Assembly: GCF_001870465.1 (NCBI RefSeq)
Contig: NZ_MDGK01000044.1
Span: 1 to 64,000 of the forward strand
Source of the DNA: Pseudomonas extremorientalis
GTDB taxonomy: Bacteria; Pseudomonadota; Gammaproteobacteria; Pseudomonadales; Pseudomonadaceae
DNA length: 64,000 nucleotides
Direction of reading: 5' to 3'
Under the pieces are notes generated by a model that did no database searches, had not been told where the DNA came from, and saw only the letters and a list, made by a program, of their open reading frames with translations. The translations under genes were made by a program, and so were the position numbers. Shown in pieces: positions 62,919 through 64,000 of this stretch (position 1 is the stretch's first letter; each line of letters begins with the position of its first letter).

Positions 62919-64000
62919 TCAACCGGCTGGGACCTCACACACGGAGCCCAGCGCTTCGGCCTTGATGGCGTCCTCGGTCAAGCGCTCGATCAGCACGCTT
63001 TCGGCCTGCTCCCGTTCACTGAGGACGGTGTGCATGCGACTACGGTAATCGGCATCGCTCAGTACCAGGCTTTGCTCGAAGATGTCATTGAGGCGCTCGT
63101 CATAGGGCGAGCTCAAGGCCTCGAAGCGAGCCGCATGGGCACGCTTGAGGTAGTCGGTCCAGAACGGCAGCTTCTTGAGATACGTCATCAGCTCGGGGGA
63201 CAGCTCGGCCAGCGTGACTTCAGCCTTGGCTTCATCCAGCGCCAACTGAGTGACCTCCCCCAGCCGCGAATAACGCATGTGCCGAGGCTGGCCGGGCAAA
63301 TAGAATTCGCCGACCAGCCCTGTGCGGAAAGCCAGGCTGACCTCCAATGGATCGGCGGCAGGATGCAGGCCACTGTGACGGCGCGCAATCGCCTCCAACT
63401 GCTCCAGGCGAAACAGGCCACGACCCAGTTTCAACAGCGGCCTGGGCGTCAGCGCACGCCCCTGGATGAGGGCCTTGGCATCGCTGATTTCCACCAGGAC
63501 TTCCAGGCTGCTGAAGTTGACGGCGGCGGCATCGTCACAATTGATCGGCGTGGCGGCCCGTTCGAATACTTCCTCACGCAGTTCGCTGTTCATTGCGGCA
63601 GCCTCCAGCACGCGCCATACGCGGCGCTGCAGGTCCTCACGCACGAACTCGGCGTCTTTGGTGCCGCCCAGTTCCGCGAGCAACTTGAACAGGGCGTCCG
63701 ACCGGTGATCGTCCTTGAGGCCCGTCCACGTGACTTTCTTCGCCGCATAGCCCGCCATCCGTTCGTCCGCCAGCCACAGTTCGCGTGCGCTCTGCTCGTT
63801 CAAACGCGCAATATCATCTTCCAGGAACCCCATGCCCGGACCGTACGCTTGCCGGTAATTTTTCAGGGCCAGTTGGCTTTGAGCCGATAACGGGTTGTGC
63901 CGCAAGTTGACACCCAGGGCAACGTTTCGCGGCACGCGCAATAGCCACTCCGGCAGCACGCTGATGTCATTGGCGCGCAAATTGATGTGTTCAAGATAAG
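62919..64000 (-). CDS. Leucine-rich repeat protein with NEL E3 ubiquitin ligase domain, 5' end outside window
   Basis: The minus-strand frame is open through the right edge, so only the last 360 residues are seen. It begins in a leucine-rich repeat (YLEHINLRANDISVLPEWLL, then a NLRHNPL turn), followed by a long helical domain. The NEL signature is present: TPINCDDAAAVNFSSLEVLV, with the candidate catalytic cysteine codon at 63537-63539 and a C.D pattern as in IpaH/SspH enzymes. NEL proteins are E3 ubiquitin ligases delivered into eukaryotic cells by type III secretion; many pseudomonads carry very large LRR-NEL proteins of uncertain role. Host target and secretion route are not shown by the sequence. 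The stop abuts that of mnmC. Confidence 0.85.
   Translation of the reverse strand, partial: YLEHINLRANDISVLPEWLLRVPRNVALGVNLRHNPLSAQSQLALKNYRQAYGPGMGFLEDDIARLNEQSARELWLADERMAGYAAKKVTWTGLKDDHRSDALFKLLAELGGTKDAEFVREDLQRRVWRVLEAAAMNSELREEVFERAATPINCDDAAAVNFSSLEVLVEISDAKALIQGRALTPRPLLKLGRGLFRLEQLEAIARRHSGLHPAADPLEVSLAFRTGLVGEFYLPGQPRHMRYSRLGEVTQLALDEAKAEVTLAELSPELMTYLKKLPFWTDYLKRAHAARFEALSSPYDERLNDIFEQSLVLSDADYRSRMHTVLSEREQAESVLIERLTEDAIKAEALGSVCEVPAG

Overview
The window looks like a chromosomal piece of a fluorescent-group Pseudomonas. The evidence is a high-GC coding style, a GTGGCGAGCGGGCTTGCC-type REP palindrome of the kind common in P. fluorescens relatives, and a set of Pseudomonas-like housekeeping genes (lldD, fumC, mnmC, trhO, bolA-like, pap). 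No replication origin, phage or complete insertion sequence is visible.

Positions 1-21,460 hold a contact-dependent inhibition (CDI) / two-partner secretion locus on the minus strand. The order is outer-membrane transporter (19733-21454), a 5743-residue TpsA/CdiA effector (2468-19699) and a predicted immunity gene (2082-2459). The effector ends in a domain that reads as a bacterial EndoU RNase. Downstream (1-2060) lies debris: a DUF637-type CdiA fragment running off the left edge, a decayed membrane-protein gene, and two copies of a 23-bp GGGTCWGACCC repeat.

Positions 21,638-28,728 form a catabolic cluster: IclR regulator, ACS-type MFS transporter, CaiB CoA-transferase and HMG-CoA-lyase-family enzyme on the minus strand, facing an SMP-30 lactonase and a CitMHS transporter on the plus strand. 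The divergent promoter region carries two copies of a 17-bp near-palindrome in inverted orientation. I infer that this locus activates and cleaves a branched hydroxy-dicarboxylate of the citramalate or 3-hydroxy-3-methylglutarate kind. Then come an M48 peptidase operon (28,815-31,280) and an AraC regulator.

Positions 32,463-36,840 are a small island next to a tRNA-Asn. A 178/179-bp direct repeat (3' part of the tRNA plus its terminator and downstream DNA) brackets a CDI cassette. It holds a 5'-truncated cdiA fragment homologous to the large effector, a candidate immunity gene, a 26-codon toxin tail joined to a second candidate immunity gene, and a third gene broken by one in-frame TAA. A third copy of the 23-bp repeat sits at the toxin-tail junction. 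This is the most interesting part of the window.

Positions 36,901-46,265 hold a LysR/lldD pair, then a cluster that looks like dicarboxylate beta-oxidation: CoA-transferase, 3-hydroxyacyl-CoA dehydrogenase and enoyl-CoA hydratase on minus; IclR, acyl-CoA dehydrogenase and AAHS transporter on plus. Two TTTCGC-type palindromes lie between them. No thiolase is in this cluster, although one stands alone at 57,983.

Positions 46,573-64,000 are mostly housekeeping and signalling genes: a diguanylate cyclase, a REPIN, a haem-oxygenase-like diiron protein, a GGDEF-EAL protein, an ABC exporter, a DsbA-family protein, trhO, a BolA-like gene, fumC, a DMT exporter, a thiolase, pap and mnmC. The right edge is a partial gene for a leucine-rich-repeat protein with a NEL-type E3 ubiquitin ligase domain.
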